Origin: Pseudomonas azotoformans
GTDB lineage: Bacteria > Pseudomonadota > Gammaproteobacteria > Pseudomonadales > Pseudomonadaceae
DNA: 64,000 nucleotides
Assembly (NCBI RefSeq): GCF_900103345.1
Contig: NZ_LT629702.1
Location: 1,922,001-1,986,000 of the forward strand
Direction of reading: 5' to 3'
In this document: piece after piece, positions 36,721 to 45,423 of the stretch
How positions within the stretch are numbered: the stretch's first letter is position 1
How the letters are laid out: each line of letters opens with the position of its first letter
Program-made: the position numbers and the translations under genes
Notes under the pieces: model-generated
Databases searched by the model: none
Seen by the model: the letters and a program-made list of their open reading frames with translations, nothing else
What the model was told of the DNA's origin: nothing

Positions 36721-38523
36721 ATGCTTGACTGGCTGCGCAGTTCCCTGCCCGCCCGCGCCGGCGTGGCGGTGATCCTCATCGCGATCCTGGCCCTGGCCAG
36801 CTCCCTCAGCGCCGGGCTGATCGCCTGGTTCAGCCAGGGCGACGCTGCGGCGATCAACACCGCAGGCTCGGTGCGCATGGAGACCTACCACCTCAGCTGG
36901 AAGCTGGCGGCCAGCGCGCGCGCGGATGAAGTCGCCGAGGTCAGCCAGAGCCTGCAACGCCGGCTCGACAGCCCCTCGCTCAAGGCGGCGCTGGAAGACG
37001 GCCCGCAAAGCGCCCTGTTGCAGAGCTACCAGCAGATCCGCCAACGCTGGGACAGCGAACTGGGCCCGGCAGTGATTCGCGGTGACGCCGACGTGTTCCA
37101 GGCCCGCGCACCGGCGTTCGTCGAGCAACTGAACCAGTTCGTCAGCCTGTTGCAGCAACAGAGCGAGCAGAAACAGAGCTGGCAGCAAGGCATCCAGGGC
37201 CTGGCGCTGTTCAGCACCTTGATCATCCTGTTGCTCGGTCTGTACGAGTTGCAGTACGGCGTGGTCAACCCGCTGGAGGAACTGGTGCACGCCACCCGGC
37301 GTTTTCGCGACGGCGACTTCAAGACCCGGGTCAACCACCGCTCCGAGGACGAACTGGGCCAACTGGCCCTGAGCTTCAACGCCATGGCCGAGACCATCGA
37401 GGCCTCCCATCGCACCCTGGAAACCCAGGTACAACTCAAGACCCTCAACCTGCAACAGGCCAACGCCGCCCTCGAATTGCTCTACCAGAGCAGCCGCAGC
37501 CTGGCCACGCGCCTGGCCAATGCCGAGGGCCTGGATGAACTGATCCGGCGCTTCCAGAAACGCCTGCCGGGCCTGCGCCTGTCGCTGTGCCTGCAAGGTC
37601 ACTTCCTTGCCCCGGCCCAACAGATGCTGGCCCTGCACGGCGAGAACAGCCGCAACGTGTGCGCCATCGGCGACTGCGCCACCTGCCAGAAGCACAAGGC
37701 CGCGCCGCCACAGGTGTTCAGCATCAGCAACCAGGGCACTGAACTGGGCGAACTCAAGGCGCACTTCCTCGACGGCCACCCGCCCCAGGACTGGGAAAAA
37801 CAGCTGATCCAGGCCCTGGCCAACCTGATCGGCACCTCACTGTCCCTCAAGCGCCAGCGCGAGCAGGACCACCGCCTGTTGCTGCTCGACGAGCGCACCA
37901 TCATCGCCCGCGAACTGCACGATTCCCTGGCCCAGGCGCTGTCCTACATGAAGCTGCAAGTGAGCCGCATGCAAACCCTGATCCGCCGTGGCGAGCCAGT
38001 CGAAACCCTGGCCACCGTCACCAGCGAACTGCGCGACGGCCTCAACAACGCCTACCGGCAACTGCGCGAATTGCTCACCACCTTCCGCCTGCAGATCCAC
38101 GATGCCGGGCTGGTGCAGGAGCTGCAGGACACCGCCGAAGAATTCTCCCGGCGTGGCGAATTCCAGGTGCACTTGCACGTGGACGCCCTGGCCTTCCAGC
38201 TGTCGGCCAGCGAGCAGATTCACATGCTGCAGATCACCCGCGAGGCGCTGTCCAACTGCCTGCGTCACGCCCATGCGCAGAATGCCTGGCTGCAGCTGCG
38301 CCAGGTCGGCGAGACCGTGAGTTTGAGTATCGAAGACGATGGCCGGGGTTTCTGCGGCGCCGTCGACCAGCGCGAACACCACGGCCTGACCATCATGGAC
38401 GAACGCGCCCGCAGCCTGCACGGCCAGCTTGAGATCAGCCCACGCGAGCCCCAGGGTACCCGCGTGCAATTACGTTTCCAGCCGGAATTCCTCGGCCACA
38501 CCCTACAAGGCAGCACCTCATGA
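36721..38523 (+). CDS. narX: Nitrate sensor histidine kinase NarX
   Basis: 600 residues. Membrane helices at about 12-36 and 168-190 flank a periplasmic sensor with the nitrate P-box INTAGSVRMETYHLSW. HAMP, a central cysteine segment (CAIGDCATC), and the HisKA_3/ATPase transmitter (RELHDSLAQALSYMKLQ, EDDGRGF) follow. It phosphorylates NarL in response to nitrate. No good ribosome site is visible at the ATG; a GTG at 36679 is in frame but also lacks one. The stop overlaps the narL start. Confidence 0.92.
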   Translation: MLDWLRSSLPARAGVAVILIAILALASSLSAGLIAWFSQGDAAAINTAGSVRMETYHLSWKLAASARADEVAEVSQSLQRRLDSPSLKAALEDGPQSALLQSYQQIRQRWDSELGPAVIRGDADVFQARAPAFVEQLNQFVSLLQQQSEQKQSWQQGIQGLALFSTLIILLLGLYELQYGVVNPLEELVHATRRFRDGDFKTRVNHRSEDELGQLALSFNAMAETIEASHRTLETQVQLKTLNLQQANAALELLYQSSRSLATRLANAEGLDELIRRFQKRLPGLRLSLCLQGHFLAPAQQMLALHGENSRNVCAIGDCATCQKHKAAPPQVFSISNQGTELGELKAHFLDGHPPQDWEKQLIQALANLIGTSLSLKRQREQDHRLLLLDERTIIARELHDSLAQALSYMKLQVSRMQTLIRRGEPVETLATVTSELRDGLNNAYRQLRELLTTFRLQIHDAGLVQELQDTAEEFSRRGEFQVHLHVDALAFQLSASEQIHMLQITREALSNCLRHAHAQNAWLQLRQVGETVSLSIEDDGRGFCGAVDQREHHGLTIMDERARSLHGQLEISPREPQGTRVQLRFQPEFLGHTLQGSTS

Positions 38524-39167
38524 ACGTCCCTCTTCGCCACCGGATCCTGCTGGTCGACGACCACCCGATGATGCGCCACGGCATGCGCCAGATTCTCGAA
38601 CTGGAAGACGACCTGCACGTGGTCGGCGAGGCCGGCAACGGCCAGGAAGCCCTCGACCAGATCGCCAGCCTGCAACCGGACCTGGTACTGCTGGACAACA
38701 ACATGCCGCACATGAACGGCCTGGAAACCCTGCGTCGCCTGCGGGCCATGGACTACGCGGGCAAGGTGTTGCTGTTTACCGTGTCCGACGCTGAAGACGA
38801 TATTCGCGATGCGCTGCGCCTGGATGCCAATGGGTATCTGCTCAAGGACATGGAACCGGAATTGGTGGTCGAGTTTATCCGTGATGCGTTGCATGGCGCT
38901 TTGGTGATCAGCCCTGGCCTGACCAGGGTCCTGGCCCAGGCGTTGCGCTCGCCGCAGCCCCATGCGGCGGTGGAATTGACTGAGCGGGAGCGGCAGGTGT
39001 TGAAGACGATTGCCAGTGGCTACAGCAACAAGGTGATCGGGCATAAGTTGGGGATTACCGAGGGGACGGTGAAGGTGCATGTGAAGAATTTGCTGCATAA
39101 GCTGGGGTTGAGGTCGCGGGTGGAGGCGGCGGTTTGGGCGATGGAGCATTTGAGGCAGGTGGGGTGA
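38520..39167 (+). CDS. narL: Nitrate response regulator NarL
   Basis: 215 residues. Receiver domain with acidic pocket (VDDH), phosphoacceptor Asp59 (LVLLDNNMP) and Lys in LLKDM; LuxR-type HTH at about 150-210 (ELTERERQVLKTIASGYSNK, ITEGTVKVHVKNLLHKL). It activates nar and represses alternative pathways. Begins ATGA with narX. Its last 300 bp are strongly G-rich and C-poor on the coding strand, next to repeat copy C. Confidence 0.95.
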   Translation: MNVPLRHRILLVDDHPMMRHGMRQILELEDDLHVVGEAGNGQEALDQIASLQPDLVLLDNNMPHMNGLETLRRLRAMDYAGKVLLFTVSDAEDDIRDALRLDANGYLLKDMEPELVVEFIRDALHGALVISPGLTRVLAQALRSPQPHAAVELTERERQVLKTIASGYSNKVIGHKLGITEGTVKVHVKNLLHKLGLRSRVEAAVWAMEHLRQVG

Positions 39168-39195
39168 GTTTTTTTTGAGGTTGAGGGGTGTGAGT

Positions 39196-39470
39196 ACATA
39201 TCCGTTATTTAGGTAACGGCTGCTGACGGTTCCGCTCTTACAGCGGCTCACTTTTGAAAAGCGCAAAAGTAAGCAAAACGCTCTTGCCCCAACACTCGGC
39301 ACCTCGCCTAGGCTCGGTGTGCCCGCACTCCGGCTTGAATCCGTGGGCCGCCGTCATGGGCCATCCTTGGCCCAGGACGGCTAACCCGGCGTCCTGCCGG
39401 GTTACCCACGGATTCAAGCCTGCGTTCGGCCAGCGTGTTTGACGGGGCGCCCCAGATCAAGATCAAGAGC
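39196..39470 (+). repeat. Long hairpin-rich intergenic repeat, copy C
   Basis: Same order as copy A, with ccgttatttaggtaacgg at its left end and the ggcttgaatccgtggg/cccacggattcaagcc central stem. It lacks the short gccggaatgccggc segment present in A. Confidence 0.85.
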
Positions 39471-39519
39471 GACTCGCTGCGCATCGTAGATACGTTTTTT
39501 GTTCTGTGTAACCCACTTA

Positions 39520-39645
39520 CTGTGGTGAGCGGGCTTGCCCCGCGTTGGGCTGCGAAGCAGCCCTGAAACCAGTGAGGGCGCCGCGTTCATTCTGGTTTCC
39601 CGCGTCATCGTTAACGACCTTCGCGGGCAAGCCAGCTCCTACAGG
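39520..39645. repeat. Composite REP pair between copies C and D
   Basis: The left arm (ctgtggtgagcgggcttgcc) belongs to the type at 8703; the right arm (gcgggcaagccagctcctac) and the loop cgcgtcatcgttaacgacct belong to the type in dnaE2. A chimera of two REP subtypes at the centre of the second mirror-image pair. Confidence 0.75.
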
Positions 39646-39666
39646 GGAGCGCGTACGCTTCGACGA

Positions 39667-39969
39667 TCCGGTCGGCTACCAGGCCGCCGCGCTTTGATTT
39701 TGATCTTAGGCGCCCCGTCAAACACGCTGGCCGGAATTCGGCAGGGATTTGGGGGGTAAACCGGCAGGGATGCCGGTTTAGCCGCCCCGCGCCATGGATG
39801 GCGCGTGGCGGCGGCCCCCCAAATCACTGTCGGATTACGGGCATACCGAGCCTAGGCGAGGTACCGAGTGTTGGGGCAAGAGCGTTTTGCTTACTTTTGC
39901 GCTGTTCAAAAGTGAGCCGCCGTAAGGGCGGAACCAATAGCCGCCGTTACCGAAGAAACGGATATGCGC
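39667..39969 (-). repeat. Long hairpin-rich intergenic repeat, copy D (opposite orientation)
   Basis: Begins atccggtcggctaccaggcc and ends gaagaaacggatatgc. It carries the gatttgggggg/ccccccaaatc central stem like copy A. It ends about 50 bp before the ubiT stop. Confidence 0.85.
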
Positions 39970-40020
39970 ACCGTGATAACCCCAGCGAGGCATATCCCAA
40001 ACCCCGGCGCTCGGATGCCG

Positions 40021-40488
40021 TCAGGTCGCAAGCCCCCGCCCCGCCCGCTCAAGATTGCGCCACAACCAGGGCGGCAAGACATCCGGGTCGAGGCTGTCAA
40101 TCAGGTTCTTCAAGCCCAACCCCAGCTCCGTGTCCCCTTCGATCACCAGGCGCCGCCGGAAGAACAACGTATCCGGGTCTTCCTGTCGACTGGCCAGCAA
40201 CAAGAACTCGCGCCAATTGCCGCTGATGGTCACCTGGGCCTGCGCCTTCGGCGCAATCCGCAACCCGTTCCGCGCCAATGTCAGGTACCAGCACAAGCCC
40301 AGGTCCGGAATGCGCAGGCACAGCCAGCGCCCGCGCAGCAGGTCAAAACCACCGTCGCGCAGCGGCTCGGCCAGGCAGCGGTTGAGCCCCTGTTGCAACG
40401 CCAGGCGCTGCACCGCGAAAGGCATAAGGCGAATCAGCGGCAACACCCGGTCAGCACCCTTGAGCAACCATTGCTTGTGATTCAACAC
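40021..40488 (-). CDS. ubiT: UbiT, SCP2-domain protein for O2-independent ubiquinone synthesis
   Basis: 155 residues from a GTG at 40488, with GGAGG 7 nt before it. The SCP2 lipid-binding domain spans about 45-130 (RWLCLRIPDLGLCWYLTLA, AQVTISGNWREFLLLASRQE). With UbiU and UbiV it is needed to make ubiquinone without oxygen; in P. aeruginosa this supports denitrification. The start overlaps the ubiV stop by 7 bp. Confidence 0.88.
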   Translation of the reverse strand: MLNHKQWLLKGADRVLPLIRLMPFAVQRLALQQGLNRCLAEPLRDGGFDLLRGRWLCLRIPDLGLCWYLTLARNGLRIAPKAQAQVTISGNWREFLLLASRQEDPDTLFFRRRLVIEGDTELGLGLKNLIDSLDPDVLPPWLWRNLERAGRGLAT

Positions 40489-41372
40489 AACCCCACCTCC
40501 TCGACCCGCAACATCCCCGCCTGCCCATGCCAGTAACCGTTGCAGCCACTCACCAGCAACGGTGGCGTGGCACCCTGGCGCACCTGGTCGAAGGCACGCA
40601 CCACCTCGGTCATACCCTCGGCCCGTGGGCTCAGGCGCAACAGGTCGGCGCCACAGGCCACCAAGCCGGGGTAGTCCGCCAGCAAGTTGGTCACGTCCGC
40701 GGACATCGTCTGAATCCCATTCAAGGTAAACAGCGCCTGCCCCTCCTGGCTGGTCAACGCCATGCCATCCGGGTAGTTGATGCAGCAAAACTGGCAGTCG
40801 TCCTTGGGCCGGTTTTCCGCACGGGCGGTGAAACAGCGCGCCGAATACGCCAGGGGCAGATGGCCGTAGGCGAAGATCTCCACCTCGGGCAGCGGCCGTC
40901 CCAGTTCGCGGACCTGCTCCAGCACATCGGCGATCAGGCCGTGGGAGCATTCCACTGGCGGCACCCAGCGTTGCATGCCTGCGTCGAGCAGCTGCACCAG
41001 CGCGTGGCCGTTGTAGAGGTTGAGCGCCGGGCCACCGACAAAGGGCACTTTGCGCTCGATCAGCAACTGCACGGCGCCCATGTCGTTGGCCTCCACCAGC
41101 AACTCGCCGTTGTCGCACAGGCGGCGCAGGCTGGAGAGTTCGGAGGCGGCTTCGATCAGGGTGAGGCTCGACAGCACGATCTGCGCCGGGCTGCACGCCT
41201 GCAACTCACGGCCCAGGCCCAGCCATTGATCCAGGTTCAGCGCGCGGCGTTTGGCGCACACGGTTTCCCCCAGGTAAATCACGTCCAGGGGCAAGGCCGC
41301 CATGTCGGCGTAGAAGCGCCCCAATTGTTCCTTGTCCCAATAAAACAGCACCGGTCCCAGGCTGAGCTTCAT
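40482..41372 (-). CDS. ubiV: UbiV, U32-family protein for O2-independent ubiquinone hydroxylation
   Basis: 296 residues (MKLSLGPVLFYWDKEQLGRF). U32 peptidase-like TIM barrel with the four iron-sulfur cysteines of UbiV (one in ETVCAKRRALN, the others in SARCFTARAENRPKDDCQFC). It forms a complex with UbiU that hydroxylates the ubiquinone ring anaerobically using prephenate as oxygen donor. Ten bp separate it from ubiU. Confidence 0.93.
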   Translation of the reverse strand: MKLSLGPVLFYWDKEQLGRFYADMAALPLDVIYLGETVCAKRRALNLDQWLGLGRELQACSPAQIVLSSLTLIEAASELSSLRRLCDNGELLVEANDMGAVQLLIERKVPFVGGPALNLYNGHALVQLLDAGMQRWVPPVECSHGLIADVLEQVRELGRPLPEVEIFAYGHLPLAYSARCFTARAENRPKDDCQFCCINYPDGMALTSQEGQALFTLNGIQTMSADVTNLLADYPGLVACGADLLRLSPRAEGMTEVVRAFDQVRQGATPPLLVSGCNGYWHGQAGMLRVEEVGLC

Positions 41373-41382
41373 CTGTGTGTCC

Positions 41383-42378
41383 TCATTGCCATGCACGATG
41401 GTAAGCCCCCAGGGTGGTCTGGCTGCCTTCGGAAAGCCCGGCAAGCACCTGGCGCCATTGGTCCTTGACCGCGAAATGGGCCGGGCTGCTGCGGTGCGCG
41501 TCGAGGGCGGCGCGCCACACGCGGGTGACTTGCTCCACATAGGCCGGGCTGCGTTGCCGACCTTCGATCTTCACCGCTTCCACGCCGATGGCACTGAGCT
41601 CGGGCAGCAGGTCCAGGGTGTCGAGGCTGGTGGGTTCTTCCAGCGCATGGAAGCGCTTGCCGCCCACCAGGAAGCGGCCCTTGCACAGGGTCGGGTAGCC
41701 GGCGGGTTCGTCCGGGGTGTAGCGGTCGATCAGCACTTCGCTCAGGCGGGCGCTGAGGCCGTCGGCATCTTCGCTCCAGCGCACCGCCTTGGCCGGCGAA
41801 CACACGCCGCACAGGTTGGGTGATTCACCCGTAATGTAGGAGGACAGATGGCAACGCCCTTCGGCCATGATGCACAGGCTGCCAAAACCGAACACCTCGA
41901 TGGGCACCGTGCCGCTGGCCGCCACCTGCTTGACCTGGGCCAACGACAACACCCGTGGCAGCACGGCGCGCCGGATACCGTAGCGCTCCACATAGAATTT
42001 CAACGCCGCCGCATGGGTGGCCGAGCCCTGCACCGACAGGTGCAACGCCAGCTGTGGATGACGTTGCGCGGCATAGCCAAGCACACCGGGGTCACCGGCG
42101 ATCAGCGCGTCGACGCCATGGTCGGCGGCACGGTCCACGGCGCGCTGCCAGCGCGACCAGATCTTCGGCTGCGGGTAGGTGTTGACCGCCACGTAGAGCT
42201 TGCGCTGGTGCTGGCGGATATGGGCGACGGCGGCGTCGAACTGTTTGTCGTCCATGTTCAGCCCGGCGAAATGCCGGGCATTGGTGTCATCGCGAAAACC
42301 CACGTACACCGCGTCGGCACCTTGGCGCACGGCGGCTTTCAGCGCAGGCAGGTTGCCTGCCGGACAGACCAGTTGCAT
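41383..42378 (-). CDS. ubiU: UbiU, U32-family protein for O2-independent ubiquinone hydroxylation
   Basis: 331 residues (MQLVCPAGNLPALKAAVRQG). Iron-sulfur cysteine region: CIMAEGRCHLSSYITGES followed by PNLCGVC. Partner of UbiV. Ubiquinol made this way can feed NarGHI and the cytochrome bc1-dependent Nir and Nor steps when no oxygen is available. Follows moeA by 9 bp. Confidence 0.94.
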   Translation of the reverse strand: MQLVCPAGNLPALKAAVRQGADAVYVGFRDDTNARHFAGLNMDDKQFDAAVAHIRQHQRKLYVAVNTYPQPKIWSRWQRAVDRAADHGVDALIAGDPGVLGYAAQRHPQLALHLSVQGSATHAAALKFYVERYGIRRAVLPRVLSLAQVKQVAASGTVPIEVFGFGSLCIMAEGRCHLSSYITGESPNLCGVCSPAKAVRWSEDADGLSARLSEVLIDRYTPDEPAGYPTLCKGRFLVGGKRFHALEEPTSLDTLDLLPELSAIGVEAVKIEGRQRSPAYVEQVTRVWRAALDAHRSSPAHFAVKDQWRQVLAGLSEGSQTTLGAYHRAWQ

Positions 42379-42387
42379 GGTGGCTCC

Positions 42388-43614
42388 TTATTGAAAATCG
42401 GCAAACGACAGGAACGGCACGGCGGCGCCCTTGAGCACCTGCTGCTCGCGCTCGATGATCACCAGGCCATCGGCCCAGCAGGCGGCGGCAAGCATCGCCG
42501 AGCTTTGCTGGGGGTGCAGGATTGCGCGCAGCTGCCCATCGCTGTCGGGGCTCAAGCGCGCACGCAGGTACTGGCGGCGCTTGTTGGATTTAAGCCACTC
42601 GAAGGCCGCCGGCACGCTGACAGGCACCGGCAACACCCGCTCCACGCCTTGGGCGCGCAGCAGGAACGGGCGCACCACGATCAGCGTGGTGACCAGCGCG
42701 GCGGTGGGGTTGCCCGGCAGGCCGATCCAGGGTTTGCCGGCCACTTGGCCGAACGCCAGGGGTTTGCCGGGCTGGATCGCCAGGCGCCAGAATTCAACCT
42801 TGCCGAGTGCCTGGATCGCCTGTTTGAGATGGTCCTCTTCGCCCACCGACACGCCGCCGGTGGTCAGCAGCAGGTCGCACTCGGACGAGGCCAGCGCCAA
42901 CGCATCGCGGCTGGCCGCCAGGGCGTCGGCCATCACGCCGTAGTCGTGTACCTCCACGCCCCAGCCGCGCAGCAACGCCGCCACAAGGTAGCGATTGCTG
43001 TTGTAGATCTGCCCCGGCGCCAGCGACTCGCCCGGCTCGCGCAGTTCATCGCCACTGCTGAGCAGGCACACGCGCAGTGGCCGGTAGACCTTGACGCGGG
43101 GGATGCCTGCCGCTGCCAACAGGCCGAGTTCCTGGGCGCGCAGACGTTTGCCGGCGCTCAGTACCCGTTGCCCGCGTTGCAGCTCTTCGCCGCGCTTGCG
43201 TACATGTTCGCCCAGCCGCAACGGCGGGCACCAGATGCGCTGGCCGTATACCCGGCAGCGCTCCTGCGGCACCACGCTGTCGGCACCCGGCGGCAGCGGC
43301 GCGCCGGTGAAGATGCGCACGGTTTGCCCGGGCTGCAACGGCACATCCGTGCTGTGCCCGGCGGCGATCCGCCCGACCACTTCCAGGTAGCCGCCCTGCT
43401 CCGGCACGTCAAACGCGCGCAGGGCGTAGCCGTCCATGGCGCTGTTGTCCCAGCCCGGCAGGTCGCGGGGCGAGAACACCTCTTCGGCGGTCACCCGGCC
43501 CAGGGCCTGGGCCAACGCGATCATTTCGGTGGCCGGTGGTGGCGGCGCCTGGGCCAGCAACTGCTCGATGGCCTCCTCCACCGGCAGCAGGTCGCCGCTG
43601 TCGCAGGGACTCAT
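42388..43614 (-). CDS. moeA: Molybdopterin molybdenumtransferase MoeA
   Basis: 408 residues. PGWDNSAMDGYALR, TGAPLPPGADSVVPQE, LLLTTGGVSVGEEDHLKQA and LPGNPTAALVT are MoeA signatures. It inserts molybdate into adenylated molybdopterin. The ATG overlaps the moaB stop. Placement with moaB makes a cofactor supply unit for nitrate reductase. Confidence 0.95.
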   Translation of the reverse strand: MSPCDSGDLLPVEEAIEQLLAQAPPPPATEMIALAQALGRVTAEEVFSPRDLPGWDNSAMDGYALRAFDVPEQGGYLEVVGRIAAGHSTDVPLQPGQTVRIFTGAPLPPGADSVVPQERCRVYGQRIWCPPLRLGEHVRKRGEELQRGQRVLSAGKRLRAQELGLLAAAGIPRVKVYRPLRVCLLSSGDELREPGESLAPGQIYNSNRYLVAALLRGWGVEVHDYGVMADALAASRDALALASSECDLLLTTGGVSVGEEDHLKQAIQALGKVEFWRLAIQPGKPLAFGQVAGKPWIGLPGNPTAALVTTLIVVRPFLLRAQGVERVLPVPVSVPAAFEWLKSNKRRQYLRARLSPDSDGQLRAILHPQQSSAMLAAACWADGLVIIEREQQVLKGAAVPFLSFADFQ

Positions 43615-44165
43615 GAGCGTGCCTCACAAGCAGCGAGTATCTGATCGAGTTGCGGCTTGAGGTGCGGCGCAAAATTGCACGGGCCGGTACGGCTGTCCAA
43701 CTGGCCAACCAGGATCTGGTCCCAGGCAGTACGACAGGCCCCCGGCGAACCGGGCATGCAGCACACCAGCACGCCGTTGCTGAAACCGGCCAGGGCTCGG
43801 GATTGCAGGGTCGACATGCCGATTTCCGCCAGCGATACCTGGCGGAACAACTCGCCAAAGCCGTCCACCTGTTTGTCCAGCAGCGGCAACACCGCCTGGG
43901 GCGTGTTGTCACGCGCGGTGAAGCCGGTGCCACCGGTCATCAGCACCACTTGCACCTGGGGATCGGCGATCCATTGCGAGACGCGCGCGCGGATCTGGTA
44001 GATGTCATCCATCACGATGCCACGGTCGATCAGCATGTGGCCGGCACGTTGCAGGCGGTCCACCAGGGTGTCGCCGGAGGTGTCGGTGTCGTAGGTGCGG
44101 GTGTCGCTGATGGTCAGCACCGCGATGTTCAAGGAAACGAAACTGCGTTGGGTCAGATGGGCCAT
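43611..44165 (-). CDS. moaB: Molybdenum cofactor protein MoaB (molybdopterin adenylyltransferase family)
   Basis: 184 residues starting MAHLTQRSFVSLNIAVLTIS. SDTRTYDTDTSGDTL, LMTGGTGFTARDNTP and GSPGACRTAWDQIL are conserved MoaB/MogA motifs. It adenylates molybdopterin before MoeA acts. Preceded after 83 bp by pdxH. Confidence 0.93.
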   Translation of the reverse strand: MAHLTQRSFVSLNIAVLTISDTRTYDTDTSGDTLVDRLQRAGHMLIDRGIVMDDIYQIRARVSQWIADPQVQVVLMTGGTGFTARDNTPQAVLPLLDKQVDGFGELFRQVSLAEIGMSTLQSRALAGFSNGVLVCCMPGSPGACRTAWDQILVGQLDSRTGPCNFAPHLKPQLDQILAACEARS

Positions 44166-44222
44166 GATCCAGGCTCCAGGCGTTGAAAAGATGCATCCAG
44201 CCTGCGCCGCATCGGGCGCAGG

Positions 44223-44244
44223 GCCTATTCCTCGAAGGAGGTAT
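44223..44244. promoter_or_regulatory. Possible NarL heptamers upstream of moaB
   Basis: On the minus strand TACCTCCTTCGAGGAATA contains the TACCTCC heptamer found upstream of narK1 plus a degraded inverted partner. It lies about 60 bp before the moaB start, suggesting nitrate input to molybdopterin genes. Weak evidence. Confidence 0.35.
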
Positions 44245-44248
44245 GCCG

Positions 44249-44896
44249 TCAGGGGGCCAGGCGCGTGCGCTGCCACCCGGCGTCATGCAGGCGGTAGTCG
44301 AGGCGGTCGTGCAAGCGGTCCGGCCGGCCTTGCCAGAACTCGATACGTTGGGGTTGCAGGCAGTAGCCGCCCCAGTGCTCGGGCCGGGGCGGCTGGCGCC
44401 CGGCAAAACGCTCGGTGACCTCGCGCAGGCGCCCTTCCAACTCACTGCGATGGGCCAGAGGCTGGCTCTGGGGCGAGGCCCAACTGCCCAACTGGCTGGC
44501 GGCCGGGCGGGCATCGAAGTAGTCGTCCGACAGCTCGGCATCGGCCTTCACCACCGGGCCTTCGATACGCACCTGGCGCTCCAGCCCCGGCCAGAAGAAC
44601 GTCATGGCAGCATGGGGGTTGTCCGCCAGTTCATGGCCCTTGGCGCTCTGGTAATTGCCAAAGAAGAAAAACCCGTCGGCGCTGAAGCCCTTGAGCAGCA
44701 GGATGCGGCAGTGGGCATGCCCCTGGCCGTCCACCGTGGCCAGGGCCATGCTGTTGGCCTCGGCGGGCGGCACTTCGGTCTTGCGGGCCTGCTCCAGCCA
44801 CTGACCGAACAGCTCCAGCGGGTCGGCCTGCGGGCAGTCATCGCGCAGGCCATAAAGGGTGTAGTTGCGGCGCAATTGCGCAAGGGACAGGGGCAT
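44249..44896 (-). CDS. pdxH: Pyridoxine/pyridoxamine 5'-phosphate oxidase PdxH
   Basis: 215 residues, full length. FMN-binding stretch [20 protein letters not shown], then [31 protein letters not shown] and the C-terminal [11 protein letters not shown]. It makes pyridoxal phosphate and normally uses O2 as electron acceptor. It stands first in a group with moaB-moeA-ubiUVT, behind an Anr-type box, an odd place for an oxygen-consuming enzyme. A second chromosomal copy would be expected. Confidence 0.92.
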   Translation of the reverse strand: MPLSLAQLRRNYTLYGLRDDCPQADPLELFGQWLEQARKTEVPPAEANSMALATVDGQGHAHCRILLLKGFSADGFFFFGNYQSAKGHELADNPHAAMTFFWPGLERQVRIEGPVVKADAELSDDYFDARPAASQLGSWASPQSQPLAHRSELEGRLREVTERFAGRQPPRPEHWGGYCLQPQRIEFWQGRPDRLHDRLDYRLHDAGWQRTRLAP

Positions 44897-44952
44897 GGGG
44901 GCGGTCCTCCAGAAAGTTCGCCACAGTGTGGGAACTGGCGCACCGTTATCCC

Positions 44953-44966
44953 TTGACCGCGATCAA
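44953..44966. promoter_or_regulatory. Anr/Dnr-type box upstream of pdxH
   Basis: TTGACCGCGATCAA: one mismatch to TTGAT-N4-ATCAA. Centred about 64 bp before the pdxH ATG. Likely drives pdxH-moaB-moeA-ubiUVT. Confidence 0.75.
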
Positions 44967-44997
44967 CAATCGGCCGCGGCATGACGCCGCATACCGC

Positions 44998-45414
44998 TTA
45001 CCACAACGATTTAGCGATGATCACGATCAGCACCATGTGCGCGAGGATGCTGCGCCGAATCCACAGCGCACGCTTGGCACTCAGAAGCTGTTTACCCAGC
45101 CAGTACGCCAGCAGCAGGTAGTGCCCGATGATGCTCAGGGCCAGCAGGATTTTCAGGCTCAGCAGCCACGCAAAACGACCACTCCACGGCATGCCCCAGT
45201 AGTGCCAGGCCAGCCCCAGGCCCGCGCCATAGAGCACGACCACCACCCCGTGCAACACCCGCCGCGAGCGCCGGGCAATCGCCTGGTCGCAGGTGAACTG
45301 CGCGGACCAGGCCAACTCCTCCCGGGCGCTGTGCCAGATCACCACTTCAAAAAACAGCGTGCCGATAAACGCGATGGCCGCCAGCAGATGAACCATCAAT
45401 AGCACTGAATACAT
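44998..45414 (-). CDS. Four-helix membrane protein, CopD-like
   Basis: 138 residues with four membrane helices (about 1-25, 54-75, 83-107, 122-138) and several helix histidines (MVHLLAAIAF, VLHGVVVVLY, IGHYLLLAYW, LAHMVLI). This resembles CopD-like small cytochrome-type membrane proteins. It follows nnrS by 9 bp and is probably cotranscribed, so a role in NO or copper/haem handling is likely but unproven. Confidence 0.7.
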   Translation of the reverse strand: MYSVLLMVHLLAAIAFIGTLFFEVVIWHSAREELAWSAQFTCDQAIARRSRRVLHGVVVVLYGAGLGLAWHYWGMPWSGRFAWLLSLKILLALSIIGHYLLLAYWLGKQLLSAKRALWIRRSILAHMVLIVIIAKSLW

Positions 45415-45423
45415 GGATCTCTC

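Noticed and set aside
40489..41196. Upstream extension of the ubiT frame to 391 codons
   Set aside because: The upstream part is an out-of-frame reading of ubiV; GTG 40488 with GGAGG and the SCP2 domain mark the real start.
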